Shown in pieces: positions 8,242-17,232 of a stretch of DNA of 59,651 bases. The stretch lies in assembly GCA_049652745.1 (NCBI GenBank), contig JBASEY010000050.1, positions 1-59,651 on the forward strand, in the 5' to 3' direction. The translations under genes and the position numbers were made by a program. The notes beneath the pieces are model-generated. The model searched no databases, had not been told where the DNA came from, and was given only the letters and a program-made list of their open reading frames with translations. Numbering within the stretch: position 1 is the first letter of the stretch; every line of letters starts with the position of its first letter. This stretch comes from JBASEY01 sp049652745. GTDB lineage: Bacteria > CSSED10-310.

Positions 8242-8727
8242 ATGAACATTCCAAGTAAAGAAGATTATGAGTTTATTGACAGAATAGTTGGTATCAAGCG
8301 AGTTGCCAAAGTATCGAAAGGTGGTCGTCGGTTCAATTTCAGCGTAGTTGTGGTCGTCGGTGACGGCGCTGGAAGTGTTGGGTATGGCCTGGGAAAAGCA
8401 AAAGAAGTGCCTGAAGCAATCCGTAAAGGTATTGAAAAAGCAAAAAAATCCATGGTGAAATATCCAATGTTGGGTAAAACTATTCCGCATACGGTGATCG
8501 GTCAATATGGCGCCGGTCGAGTGTTGCTGCGTCCAGCGGGAAAGGGAACTGGCGTCATCGCGGGAGGACCTGTTCGGGCTGTCTTGGAAGCCATGGGAAT
8601 TGAAGATATCCTCACCAAATCTCTCGGATCAAACAATAAAGGAAATATGGTGAAAGCCACCCTGGCCGGCCTTGAAAGCTTGTTAAGCAAAGAAAAAGTC
8701 GAACGCTTACGCGGTACTGAAATCTGA
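8242..8727 (+). CDS. rpsE: 30S ribosomal protein S5
   Basis: 161 residues from ATG 8242. The frame extends back to 8206, but GGGAG at 8230-8234 and the conserved core support 8242. The dsRNA-binding-like domain reads VAKVSKGGRRFNFSVVVVVGD, and the C-terminal domain holds GTGVIAGGPVRAVLEAMGI. S5 affects decoding accuracy and mRNA entry. The stop region overlaps the upstream open frame of rpmD. Confidence 0.96.
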   Translation: MNIPSKEDYEFIDRIVGIKRVAKVSKGGRRFNFSVVVVVGDGAGSVGYGLGKAKEVPEAIRKGIEKAKKSMVKYPMLGKTIPHTVIGQYGAGRVLLRPAGKGTGVIAGGPVRAVLEAMGIEDILTKSLGSNNKGNMVKATLAGLESLLSKEKVERLRGTEI

Positions 8728-8744
8728 TGAGAAATGAGGCTGAT

Positions 8745-8933
8745 ATGGGTCAAAAACTGAAAATAACCTGGGTTAAAAGCAATATCGGAGGATGTAGAGA
8801 ATTTGAACCGGTTTTGCGGGGTATTGGTCTGAAAAAATTGAACCAAACAATCATTCGATCAAATACTCCGGAAATAAGAGGCATGGTCAAAAAGGTCATT
8901 CATTTGCTGCGAGTTGAAGAAATAAACGAATGA
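8745..8933 (+). CDS. rpmD: 50S ribosomal protein L30
   Basis: 62 residues from ATG 8745 (MGQKLKITWVKSNIG), the usual L30 length. The in-frame ATG at 8727 overlaps the rpsE stop but lacks a spaced SD; TGAGG at 8735-8739 serves 8745. The core pattern LRGIGLKKLNQTIIRSNTPE is typical. L30 is absent from some bacterial lineages but kept here. Confidence 0.94.
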   Translation: MGQKLKITWVKSNIGGCREFEPVLRGIGLKKLNQTIIRSNTPEIRGMVKKVIHLLRVEEINE

Positions 8934-8944
8934 GGTTTACCGTT

Positions 8945-9391
8945 ATGAATTTGCATAGTTTAGAAACGTCGAAAGGCGCTCGAAAAAAAATTAAAAGGGT
9001 GGGACGCGGCAATGCTTCCGGATGGGGTACTACTGCAACAAGAGGTACAAAAGGTTTGAAATCGCGTTCTGGAGGCCGCGTGCGTAGAGGGTTTGAAGGC
9101 GGCCAAATGCCTTTATACAGAAGGCTTCCAAAAAGAGGATTTACCAATTATACAGAAAAAAGATATACGCTTGTGAATATAGGAGCGCTTCAAGACCGAT
9201 TTGAGAACAACGATACGATTACTCCAGAAACTCTTTTTGAGAGAAAAATAATTAAAAATATCCAGGACGGAATCAAAATTTTAGGTCATGGAGAATTGAG
9301 CAAGGCTTTGATTATTAAAGCCCATAAATTTTCACAAACAGCCGTTGAGAAAATTCAAAAAGCGGGTGGTACAATCGAGGAGCTTTCATAG
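8945..9391 (+). CDS. rplO: 50S ribosomal protein L15
   Basis: 148 residues from ATG 8945 (MNLHSLETSKGARKKIKRVG). GAGG at 8932-8935, inside the rpmD stop, is nine bases upstream. The glycine/arginine-rich N-terminal extension with GGRVRRGFEGGQMPLYRRLP penetrates 23S rRNA. It overlaps the secY GTG by one base. Confidence 0.96.
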   Translation: MNLHSLETSKGARKKIKRVGRGNASGWGTTATRGTKGLKSRSGGRVRRGFEGGQMPLYRRLPKRGFTNYTEKRYTLVNIGALQDRFENNDTITPETLFERKIIKNIQDGIKILGHGELSKALIIKAHKFSQTAVEKIQKAGGTIEELS

Positions 9392-10704
9392 TGTGGGAGT
9401 CAATCAGGAACATTTTTAAAATTCCGGAACTCAGACGGAGAATTCTGTATTCACTTGCGTTGTTGTCAGTTTACCGCATGGGCACCCATATCCCTATTCC
9501 GGGAGTGGACAGCGCAATGCTGGCAAATTTCATGGCGCAGCATGCCGAAGGCATCTTCGGATTTCTGGATATGTTTTCCGGCGGAGCCTTCAATCAAATG
9601 ACAGTGTTCGCACTTGGAATCATGCCGTACATCAGCGCCTCTATCATACTTCAATTGATGACGGTTGTTGTCCCGGCGCTGGAACGTTTGTCGAAAGAAG
9701 GTGAGGTAGGCCGTAAAAAAATCACCCAATATACCCGTTATGGCACGATCGGTTTGTCCTTGATTCAATCCCTGGGTATCGCGATCGGTCTTGAAGGCAT
9801 GCATCAAGGATCGCTTATCAAAGGCGGCGGCGGTTGGGGTTTCCGCCTGATGACAATGATCACTCTGACAGCCGGTACATCTTTTATCATGTGGTTAGGA
9901 GAACAGATCACGGACAGGGGCATTGGAAATGGCATATCGCTAATCATTTTTTCCGGAATTGTCGCAGGTGTGCCCAGGAGTTTCATACGAACGGTTCAGC
10001 AGGTTATCAGAGCCGAAATGCGCCTGACCAGTTTGATTCTTATCATTTTGATCATCGTTGTTGTGACTGCCGGGACGGTTACTATGCAACAGGCACAAAG
10101 ACGTCTGCCGGTACAATACGCTAAGAGGGTGGTCGGTAAAAAAATGATGGGAGGATCGAGCACCCATATTCCGATCGGTATCAATTCAGCGGGTGTCATG
10201 CCGGTTATTTTTGCGTCGTCAATTATCATGTTCCCCGTCACGATACTGAAATTTATTTCGTCGCCTGACCGTACTTTTGTGCAATGGTTGGTGGACAATT
10301 TAACCCCCGGATCTTTGCTATATAATGTGCTGTATATTGCGGCCATTATCTTTTTCACCTTTTTCTACACCGCTATCATTTTTAACCCCGTCGATTTGGC
10401 GGATAACATGAAAAAATACGGCGGATTCATTCCAGGCATCCGCCCAGGTAGAAACACATCACAATATATCGACAGAGTCCTGACTCGGGTAACGCTGGTC
10501 GGAGCTCTTTTCTTGGCGGCGATAGCTGTTCTTCCAACCTTCCTATATCGATTTATGGACGTTCAGTTCTATTTTGGCGGCACTGCTCTGCTGATTGTCG
10601 TCGGTGTCGGCCTCGATACGATTCAGCAGATTGAATCGCATCTTTTAATGCGTCATTACGATGGTTTTCTGCGAAAAGGAAGAATTCGTGGAGGCCGAAG
10701 ATAA
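9391..10704 (+). CDS. secY: Protein translocase subunit SecY
   Basis: 437 residues with about ten transmembrane helices: the channel of the Sec translocon in the inner membrane. Signatures include the TM2/plug region (IPIPGVDSAML, FSGGAFNQMTVFALGIMPYI) and the cytosolic C5 loop region KYGGFIPGIRPGRNTSQYID. It starts with GTG at 9391, overlapping the rplO stop by one base. Being in the spc operon ties translocon supply to ribosome supply. Confidence 0.98.
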   Translation: MWESIRNIFKIPELRRRILYSLALLSVYRMGTHIPIPGVDSAMLANFMAQHAEGIFGFLDMFSGGAFNQMTVFALGIMPYISASIILQLMTVVVPALERLSKEGEVGRKKITQYTRYGTIGLSLIQSLGIAIGLEGMHQGSLIKGGGGWGFRLMTMITLTAGTSFIMWLGEQITDRGIGNGISLIIFSGIVAGVPRSFIRTVQQVIRAEMRLTSLILIILIIVVVTAGTVTMQQAQRRLPVQYAKRVVGKKMMGGSSTHIPIGINSAGVMPVIFASSIIMFPVTILKFISSPDRTFVQWLVDNLTPGSLLYNVLYIAAIIFFTFFYTAIIFNPVDLADNMKKYGGFIPGIRPGRNTSQYIDRVLTRVTLVGALFLAAIAVLPTFLYRFMDVQFYFGGTALLIVVGVGLDTIQQIESHLLMRHYDGFLRKGRIRGGRR

Positions 10705-10709
10705 TCGAT

Positions 10710-11387
10710 ATGCAGAATACCTGTCATCGCTTTATATTTTTGGGCGCTCCAGGCTCAGGCAAGGGAACTCAGGCTGATTTGTTAAGTCGACAATTCGGCA
10801 TACCCAAAATTTCGACAGGTGATATTTTTAGAGAAGAAATCAAGAATGGGTCCTCTATAGGTAAAAAAGCATCGGATTATATTGTTGCCGGCCTTTTGGT
10901 TCCTGATGAGATCGTCATCCAAATTGTCAAAAATCGACTGCAAAAACCGGATTGTGAAAATGGCTTTATACTCGATGGTTTTCCCAGGAATGTCCTTCAA
11001 GCGAAAGCGTTGGATCAGAACCGGATCAAAATAGATCAGGTTCTGGTTTTAGATGTAAACGACGATGTTTTATTGAGGCGTTTGTCTGGCCGTCGTATCT
11101 GCTCACAGTGCGGCTCGATGTACCATTTGTCATATAATTCTCCGGCGAAAACCAATATATGTGACGCTTGTGGGGGCGCTTTAGTGATACGCAAAGACGA
11201 CGATATCGATACTGCTGCTGCCCGTATCCGGCTGTATCACAAGGAAACAGCTCCTGTTATCGAATATTATCTGAAGCATCCTACGACAAAGTGTTCTCGA
11301 ATCAATGCCGGTCAGCATGATCATGAAACACCGGATCTTGTTGCAGAAAGAATAGCCAAGGTTCTGAATCAGGAGTGTTTCAAATGA
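10710..11387 (+). CDS. adk: Adenylate kinase, zinc-LID type
   Basis: 225 residues. The P-loop is GAPGSGKGT at residues 12-20, followed by the AMP-binding DGFPRN. The LID domain is long and carries four cysteines (CSQCG and CDACGG), so it should bind structural zinc, as in many Gram-positive and deltaproteobacterial enzymes. It converts ATP and AMP to two ADP in the cytosol. It lies five bases after secY and overlaps map by four. Confidence 0.97.
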   Translation: MQNTCHRFIFLGAPGSGKGTQADLLSRQFGIPKISTGDIFREEIKNGSSIGKKASDYIVAGLLVPDEIVIQIVKNRLQKPDCENGFILDGFPRNVLQAKALDQNRIKIDQVLVLDVNDDVLLRRLSGRRICSQCGSMYHLSYNSPAKTNICDACGGALVIRKDDDIDTAAARIRLYHKETAPVIEYYLKHPTTKCSRINAGQHDHETPDLVAERIAKVLNQECFK

Positions 11388-12193
11388 TATTTCTCAGATC
11401 ATCGGCTGAAATTGATATCTTAAGAGAAGCAAATCAAATCGTTGCTGAAGCGCTTGAATTGATTCAGGAAACGATCAGCCCAGGGATTACAACAGCCTAT
11501 CTTGATCGATGCTGTGAAGATTTTATCCTTTCCCGCTCGGCAAAGCCGGCATTCAAAGGTTATAGAGGGTTTCCGAATGCTTTGTGTATTTCTGTCAACG
11601 ATGAAATTGTTCACGGTATACCCAGCCAGAGGAAGCTTGTGACCGGGGATATCGTCAGTTGTGACGTCGGTGTAAAATACAAAGGTTATTTTGGTGATTC
11701 AGCGGCGACATTTCCGGTTGGGGATATCTCGCCGGATTCACAAAAGCTGATTCGAATAACCGAAGAAGCTTTATATTTGGGAATCAAGCAAGCGATCGTC
11801 GGCAATCGTTTATATGATATCGGCCATGCTATTCAGACTCATGTTGAAAATGAAGGGTTTTCGGTTGTAAAAGTATTTGTTGGTCACGGTATTGGCCGTG
11901 AATTGCATGAAGATCCTCAAATCCCAAATTATGGACCGGCAGGTAGAGGAGTGCGATTGCGTGAAGGAATGGTGCTTGCGATTGAACCGATGGTCAACAT
12001 GGGTGGTGAAGACGTTGAAATTCTTCAGGATGGGTGGACAGCGGTAACAAAAGATGGTAGCCTTTCGGCTCATTTTGAACACTCGATAGTTGTTCTGGAA
12101 GATGAACCGGAGATATTGAGTGAGCGAAAGAAACAGAGATATCAAAAAAAAACCGCAGTTTTGAGTGATAGTGGTTTTGGAGTAATGAGATGA
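11384..12193 (+). CDS. map: Methionine aminopeptidase, type I
   Basis: 269 residues from ATG 11384 (MIFLRSSAEIDILREAN). An in-frame GTG at 11375 falls within the SD AGGAG and is less likely. The metal ligands appear in order: D and D in SCDVGVKYKGYFGDSAATF, H in VGHGIGRELHE, E in AIEPMV and E in FEHSIVV. It removes the initiator Met from nascent proteins. The gene overlaps adk (ATGA) and rpmJ (ATGA). Confidence 0.96.
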   Translation: MIFLRSSAEIDILREANQIVAEALELIQETISPGITTAYLDRCCEDFILSRSAKPAFKGYRGFPNALCISVNDEIVHGIPSQRKLVTGDIVSCDVGVKYKGYFGDSAATFPVGDISPDSQKLIRITEEALYLGIKQAIVGNRLYDIGHAIQTHVENEGFSVVKVFVGHGIGRELHEDPQIPNYGPAGRGVRLREGMVLAIEPMVNMGGEDVEILQDGWTAVTKDGSLSAHFEHSIVVLEDEPEILSERKKQRYQKKTAVLSDSGFGVMR

Positions 12194-12303
12194 AAGTAAA
12201 AGCATCTGTCAAAAAAATTTGCGATAAATGCAAGATAATCAGACGTCATGGAATTGTCCGGGTGATTTGTGTTATTCCGAAGCACAAACAGCGACAGGGC
12301 TAA
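12190..12303 (+). CDS. rpmJ: 50S ribosomal protein L36, zinc-binding type
   Basis: A 37-codon gene starting at the ATG that overlaps the map stop. The product begins MKVKASVKKICDKCKIIRR and ends PKHKQRQG. C11, C14, C27 and H32 are the zinc ligands of the C+ form. It lies directly between map and rpsM, where many genomes place infA plus rpmJ; infA is not present here. Confidence 0.96.
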   Translation: MKVKASVKKICDKCKIIRRHGIVRVICVIPKHKQRQG

Positions 12304-12329
12304 GGTCCGCCCGGAACCAGGAGGAGACA

Positions 12330-12698
12330 ATGGCACGTATTGCAGGTATTGACCTAAATAAAAACAAGAGAATAGAGATAGCGTTGACAGGGATTTATGG
12401 AATCGGCTTGACCAGTTCAAGGCGTTTGCTGAATCAAACCGGAGTCAATCCGGATACCAAAGTGAGTGATTTGACTGAAGCTGAGGTCAGGCGTTTACGC
12501 GAGCTTATTGAGAATGAATACAAAGTTGAAGGTGTGTTACGTCAGGAGGTACAGGTCAGTATCAAACGGTTGATGGATCTGGGGACTTACAAAGGTCTTC
12601 GTCATCGTCGGGGCTTGCCGGTCAGAGGCCAACGTACGCATACAAATGCTCGTACACGCAAAGGGAAGAAAGCCAGAATCGGCGGTAAGAAAAAATAG
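12330..12698 (+). CDS. rpsM: 30S ribosomal protein S13
   Basis: 122 residues from ATG 12330 (MARIAGIDLNKNKRIEIALT). The frame is open from 12228, but GGAGGAGA sits right before 12330. It has the helix-two-turn-helix (GIYGIGLTSSRRLL) and the basic C-terminal tail GQRTHTNARTRKGKK that contacts P-site tRNA. First gene of the alpha segment. Confidence 0.97.
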   Translation: MARIAGIDLNKNKRIEIALTGIYGIGLTSSRRLLNQTGVNPDTKVSDLTEAEVRRLRELIENEYKVEGVLRQEVQVSIKRLMDLGTYKGLRHRRGLPVRGQRTHTNARTRKGKKARIGGKKK

Positions 12699-12716
12699 GT
12701 AAAAGGGAGATAGACA

Positions 12717-13109
12717 ATGGCCAAACAGCGAAAACGAACCGGAAAAAAAGTCGTAAAGCGTGATGTAAGGCAAGGTATAGCCCACATCCAGTCAACGTTC
12801 AACAATACGATAGTTACTATTACAGATATGCAAGGTAACACCCTTAGCTGGTCATCTTCAGGGGTTTCAGGCCAAAAGGGATCCAGAAAATCGACTCCCT
12901 TTGCAGCTCAATTAGTTGCAAAAAACGCTGCAACAAAAGCGATGGAGTATGGGCTTAAATACGTGGAAGTCTTCGTCAAAGGGCCGGGAGCGGGAAGAGA
13001 GTCTGCTATACGGGCTCTTCAAGTTGCCGGGTTGGAAGTCAAGGCGATTCGAGATGTTACGCCTATCCCGCATAACGGATGTAGACCTCCAAAACGTAGA
13101 CGTGTGTAA
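12717..13109 (+). CDS. rpsK: 30S ribosomal protein S11
   Basis: 130 residues with the signatures GIAHIQSTFNNTIVTITD, KGPGAGRESAIRALQ and a C-terminal DVTPIPHNGCRPPKRRRV. S11 lies on the platform near the E site. GGGAGA precedes the ATG. Confidence 0.98.
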   Translation: MAKQRKRTGKKVVKRDVRQGIAHIQSTFNNTIVTITDMQGNTLSWSSSGVSGQKGSRKSTPFAAQLVAKNAATKAMEYGLKYVEVFVKGPGAGRESAIRALQVAGLEVKAIRDVTPIPHNGCRPPKRRRV

Positions 13110-13166
13110 TGTGATTGAAAAACAATGAATAAGCGAACTCATATTATTGAAAAAGGAGATTGAATC

Positions 13167-13787
13167 TTGGCCAGATATACAGAATCAGCGTGTAGGCTTT
13201 GTCGCCGTGAAGGAGAAAAACTATTTCTAAAAGGCAGTCGTTGCTTTTCAGACAAGTGTGGGTTTGACCGAAGAAGTTATGCGCCAGGTCAGCACGGCCA
13301 GAAAAGGGTCAGAGTGACGAACTATGGTATTCAGCTCAGAGAAAAACAAAAAGTTAAACGTATGTACGGCCTTATGGAAAAACAATTTAGGCTGTTATTC
13401 GTTAAAGCCGAGCGAATGAAAGGGGTTACAGGGCATAATTTCATGAAGTTACTTGAACTGCGCCTTGATAATGTCGTCTATCGCGCCGGGTTTGCCAAGT
13501 CTAGAAAGCAGGCTCGACAACTGGTCAGCCATGGACATATTCTGGTAAATGGACGAAGGCTGGATATTCCATCCTGCTTGATAGAAGTCGGTGATATCAT
13601 AGAAATTAAAGAAAAAAGTCGAGGAATCGTTCCGATATTGGAAGCTGTTGAATCAGCGCCGGAAATTCCGGAGTGGATATCGGTTGACAGGGAGAATTTG
13701 CGAGCTGAACTTCTGGCGGAACCGGCAAGAGAATCGATTACGCATCCTATTCAGGAACAGCTCATCGTCGAGTTTTTCTCGAAGTGA
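13167..13787 (+). CDS. rpsD: 30S ribosomal protein S4, zinc-binding type
   Basis: 206 residues. The N-terminus has C9, C12, C26 and C31, the zinc-binding C+ arrangement, followed by YAPGQHGQKR. The S4 RNA-binding domain (LELRLDNVVYRAGFAKSRKQA) lies near the middle. It starts with TTG at 13167 after AAAGGAGA. S4 nucleates 30S assembly. It is 57 bases after rpsK. Confidence 0.97.
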   Translation: MARYTESACRLCRREGEKLFLKGSRCFSDKCGFDRRSYAPGQHGQKRVRVTNYGIQLREKQKVKRMYGLMEKQFRLLFVKAERMKGVTGHNFMKLLELRLDNVVYRAGFAKSRKQARQLVSHGHILVNGRRLDIPSCLIEVGDIIEIKEKSRGIVPILEAVESAPEIPEWISVDRENLRAELLAEPARESITHPIQEQLIVEFFSK

Positions 13788-13824
13788 TTTTTGTTTTGGC
13801 CAATTAAGAGGAGGCATTCAGTCC

Positions 13825-14850
13825 ATGCAGTGGAAAAATTTACAAAAACCAAGAAGACTGAACGTGGACTTCGATACACTTACAACTTGTTATGGCAAGT
13901 TTTGGGCGGAGCCATTGGAACGGGGATACGGTGTAACTCTGGGGAACGCGTTGCGGCGTGTTATACTTTCGTCTATACCCGGTGCTGCGGTGACATCGGT
14001 TCGATTGGATGGAGTATTACATGAATTTACGACGATCCCGGATGTTGTCGAGGACGTCACAAACATTATTCTCAATATTAAGCAACTGATCTTGAAGCTG
14101 AATGTCGATCATGCAAAAACCATTGTATTGGAAAAATCAGGACCTGGAAAAGTGATAGCTGCAGATATTCAGACCGACGCAGATGTAGAAATTCTCAACC
14201 CTGATTTGCATATTGCCACCCTGGACAGAAACGGCAAGATCAGAATAGAAATGAAAGTGCAAAAAGGACGTGGCTTCAAAACTGCGGAAAATCATCATGA
14301 AGAAGATCAACCTATCGGTGTTATACCGATAGATGCCGTTTTTTCGCCTGTACGAAAAGCCAGATTCAATATCGAAGCAGCCCGCCTGGGACGTGACACC
14401 GATTACGACCGGCTGATTATGGAAATTTTTACTGACGGCTCCATGCGACCCGATGAAACCATCAGCCTGGCCGCACAGATACTTCGAGATCAGTTTTCAT
14501 TGTTCATCGATTTTGAAGATACTCATGTGGAAGAAGATGACAAGCAGGATGAGCAATACGAAGAAATTGTCAAAAATTTAGGTCGAGGTGTCGACGAACT
14601 CGAACTGTCGATGCGGTCACAGAACTGCTTGAAAAATTCAAATATCAAGAAAATCTATGAATTGGTACAGCGTTCGGAAACGGAAATGCTTAAAACCAAG
14701 AATTTTGGTAAAAAATCACTGAAAGAACTCGAAGGAATCCTCGAAAGCATGGGTTTGCATTTCAATATGGATGTCACGCAGTATGGATTTCCGGCTAGAG
14801 ATAAAGAACTCGATAAAGAAAACGACTCTGAAGCCGATGAACTGAAATAA
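13825..14850 (+). CDS. rpoA: RNA polymerase subunit alpha
   Basis: 341 residues from ATG 13825 after GAGGAGG; the open frame back to 13648 lies inside rpsD in another phase and is not coding. The N-terminal dimerisation domain shows LERGYGVTLGNALRRVILSSIPG. The C-terminal domain (about residues 260-325, LELSMRSQNCLKNSNIKKIYEL and GKKSLKELEGILESMGL) contacts UP elements and activators. A short acidic tail follows. This position before rplQ is universal in Proteobacteria. Confidence 0.98.
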   Translation: MQWKNLQKPRRLNVDFDTLTTCYGKFWAEPLERGYGVTLGNALRRVILSSIPGAAVTSVRLDGVLHEFTTIPDVVEDVTNIILNIKQLILKLNVDHAKTIVLEKSGPGKVIAADIQTDADVEILNPDLHIATLDRNGKIRIEMKVQKGRGFKTAENHHEEDQPIGVIPIDAVFSPVRKARFNIEAARLGRDTDYDRLIMEIFTDGSMRPDETISLAAQILRDQFSLFIDFEDTHVEEDDKQDEQYEEIVKNLGRGVDELELSMRSQNCLKNSNIKKIYELVQRSETEMLKTKNFGKKSLKELEGILESMGLHFNMDVTQYGFPARDKELDKENDSEADELK

Positions 14851-14888
14851 CCCCACCATTGGTTTCATGCGATACAAAGGGACAGATT

Positions 14889-15272
14889 ATGCGACATAGA
14901 AAAATTAAAGGAAAACTTGGAAGAACATCCAGTCATCGAAACGCCATGCTGAGAAATATGACGGAATCGATAATCACTCACGAACGTATTCAAACAACCC
15001 TTCCCAAGGCCAAAGAAGTTCGTAGACTAGTCGATTATGTCATAACGCTGGCCAAACGGGGTGATTTGCACTCTCGTCGCCTGGTCTTGAGGGTTATTCC
15101 CAATCAAACGGCTGTAACGAAACTCTTCGATGATATTGCTCCCCGCTATAAAAATAGACCCGGCGGATTCACAAGTATTCACAAAATCGGAACTAGAAAA
15201 GGTGATGCTGCTGAAATGGCAGTTGTTTCACTGATTCCTGAAATATCTGAGACCAAGGATCAGAAAAAATAG
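14889..15272 (+). CDS. rplQ: 50S ribosomal protein L17
   Basis: 127 residues from ATG 14889 (MRHRKIKGKLGRTSSHRNAM). The open frame from 14859 adds ten residues without an SD. It has the family core HERIQTTLPKAKEVRRLVDYV and the conserved YKNRPGGFTSIHKIGTRKGDAA. Last gene of the ribosomal superoperon; it converges on uvrC. Confidence 0.97.
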   Translation: MRHRKIKGKLGRTSSHRNAMLRNMTESIITHERIQTTLPKAKEVRRLVDYVITLAKRGDLHSRRLVLRVIPNQTAVTKLFDDIAPRYKNRPGGFTSIHKIGTRKGDAAEMAVVSLIPEISETKDQKK

Positions 15273-15346
15273 GTAAATCAATCCTGCGAACACAGATTTC
15301 CAAACCCGATGCTTTACCTGAAGCTGTTTGGGTACCATGACCGAAT

Positions 15347-15382
15347 AAAAAAACCAGTCGTTTTCTTCTTTGCAGCGGCTGG
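15347..15382 (-). terminator. Possible intrinsic terminator of uvrBC
   Basis: Read on the minus strand, a seven-base stem (CCAGCCG pairing CGACTGG, one mismatch) with a long loop of about 15 bases is followed by seven T. It lies about 30 bases past the uvrC stop. The mismatch and long loop make it weak. Confidence 0.35.
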
Positions 15383-15411
15383 AATTCTGGATGTCACCAT
15401 TTTAATTCTTG

Positions 15412-17232
15412 TCAAACCTCTTTTAAAAGAGATTTTTTTAATTTTTCCGCCCTGCGCAGACCAAATCCAGGTATGGCGGAAATCTCTTTGACCGAAGCAG
15501 CTTTTATTGCATCCACTGAACCAAAATACTTCAATAATATTTTTCTAGTGCTGGGACCAATGCCTGGAAGGCTTGTCAGGGTTGAACGAAGCATTGCTTT
15601 TTCACGTACCAATCTATGATAGGTTATCGCAAACCTATGTGCCTCATCTCGTATCCTATCAAGATAAAGGGTGACTTGCTGGTCAGGATCAAGGATGATT
15701 TCTGTTCCATCCCTAAGAAAAATCGCTTCATTTTTCCTGTTGTTGCGTGCTTTTACCAAGGAAATAATCGGGATATGGCCTGATCCCAATTCTATCAATA
15801 CATTTAATGCCGCATTCAGTTGCAATGATCCACCATCGATCAAAAAAAGATCCGGCAGAGCCCTGCTCGTGCTTTCCGATCCGGCAAGACGTCTACGTAA
15901 TACCTGGCGAACTCGGTCAATATCGGATTTTCCGGGATCTAAAGTCAGCTTATATCGTCGATATCGGGATTTTTCCGGGTTCCCGTTAAAAAACGAGATA
16001 ATTGAGCCGACACAATGTTTACCTTGACTTTCCGATATATCAACCGCTTCAATTCGTAATGGCGGTTTTGACAGGCTTAGCAAGCTTTGCAACGCTTTGA
16101 TAGTGTCTGAAACAGGTGGTGAATAGGCATCCATATTTTTATGCAGTCTCAAGTTAGATGAGGCTAGTTGGATCAGGCGGGCCTGCAGTCCGCGGGTTCT
16201 GCTTAAAATCCGTACTTTTCGACCCGAAAGCGTCTTCAAATAGGACTCAATAGTCTCTATCTCATCCGGAAGACAACTGGTAAGGACCGTTCCAGGAATT
16301 GGCGGCTGTTTTCCGTAGTAATGAACCAGTACATGTTCGGCAATTTTTTCCAAAGGTATCGGTTGTTCGAGTTGTAGGCGGACATGAGTATTTCCTGAAA
16401 GCATTCCAGATCGGATAAAGAGTATTTCAGCATAGCCCTCTGTATCGCTGTGCTCAAAAGCGAAAACATCGATATCCACCGGTTTGGGAAACAACAATTT
16501 ACGGCCGCCTGAAATGTTGCGTATTCCTTCCAGTTGATCCCGGCGAACAGCAGCGGCTTCAAAATTCAATTGTTCCGAAAACCTCATCATTTCCTGTTCA
16601 AGTTGGTGGATTAATTCGTCGCTTCGTCCGGATAACAGAAGTTGAACCTGATTGACCGTGTGGCGATATTCTTCAAAGCTGATATTTCCTCTACAGATAC
16701 CTGGGCATTTTTTCATTTGAAAATTTAGACATCCCCTTTCCAGCCTATTCAGTGTTCCTTGGCATTGTCGAAGTGGAAAATATTTTTCGATTGCACGAAG
16801 AACGGAGCGGAGTGTTTTACCGGAGGTATAGGGGCCGAAATACAAGGCGCCGTCATTCTCAAAACGCCTAACCTTTGTCAGAGTTGGAAAATCGTCTTGA
16901 ATGCTCAGACGTAAAATTGGGTAACGCTTGTCATCACGAAAACGAATATTGAAAGCGGGCCGATGTTTTTTTATCAGCATATCTTCCAAGAGAAGCGCTT
17001 CGACGTCATTCGGTGTAACAATCCAGTCGACGGAGGCGGCTCTGTCGACCATCAATTGATGACCGGGGCTTTCATCGTGGGAACTTAGGTGGTTTCGAAT
17101 GCGGTTGCGCAAGTTTTGCGCCTTGCCGACATAAATCACAACTCCTTTGCTATCACGAAAGCGGTAGGCGCCCGGCAGGTTGGGAGCAGTCTCGACAGCG
17201 GAAGAAAGATCTATAAACGTGGACTCTTCGAT
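15412..17232 (-). CDS. uvrC: Excinuclease ABC subunit UvrC (start codon unusual)
   Basis: UvrC makes the two incisions of nucleotide excision repair. Order: GIY-YIG nuclease (LPGAYRF ... GVVIYVGKAQNL), four cysteines (RQC, RGC, KKC, GIC) like the iron-sulphur ligands reported for UvrC, a UVR helix pair, the RNase-H-like domain (LFLIDGGSLQ) and tandem helix-hairpin-helix motifs at the C-terminus. The first ATG/GTG/TTG in frame is GTG 17139, which would delete the GIY half of the nuclease. The frame stays open to 17250 but offers no ATG, GTG or TTG there. AGGAGG at 17240-17245 is seven bases before an ATC at 17232, which gives the normal N-terminal length. I place the start there as inference. 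It overlaps the uvrB end by 22 bases. Confidence 0.9.
   Translation of the reverse strand: MEESTFIDLSSAVETAPNLPGAYRFRDSKGVVIYVGKAQNLRNRIRNHLSSHDESPGHQLMVDRAASVDWIVTPNDVEALLLEDMLIKKHRPAFNIRFRDDKRYPILRLSIQDDFPTLTKVRRFENDGALYFGPYTSGKTLRSVLRAIEKYFPLRQCQGTLNRLERGCLNFQMKKCPGICRGNISFEEYRHTVNQVQLLLSGRSDELIHQLEQEMMRFSEQLNFEAAAVRRDQLEGIRNISGGRKLLFPKPVDIDVFAFEHSDTEGYAEILFIRSGMLSGNTHVRLQLEQPIPLEKIAEHVLVHYYGKQPPIPGTVLTSCLPDEIETIESYLKTLSGRKVRILSRTRGLQARLIQLASSNLRLHKNMDAYSPPVSDTIKALQSLLSLSKPPLRIEAVDISESQGKHCVGSIISFFNGNPEKSRYRRYKLTLDPGKSDIDRVRQVLRRRLAGSESTSRALPDLFLIDGGSLQLNAALNVLIELGSGHIPIISLVKARNNRKNEAIFLRDGTEIILDPDQQVTLYLDRIRDEAHRFAITYHRLVREKAMLRSTLTSLPGIGPSTRKILLKYFGSVDAIKAASVKEISAIPGFGLRRAEKLKKSLLKEV

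Noticed and set aside
13648..13824. Upstream open extension of rpoA
   Set aside because: Lies inside rpsD in another phase; rpoA starts at 13825 with a strong SD.
15300..15331. Hairpin CCAAAC/GTTTGG after rplQ as its terminator
   Set aside because: Broken stem and no T run after it on the plus strand.
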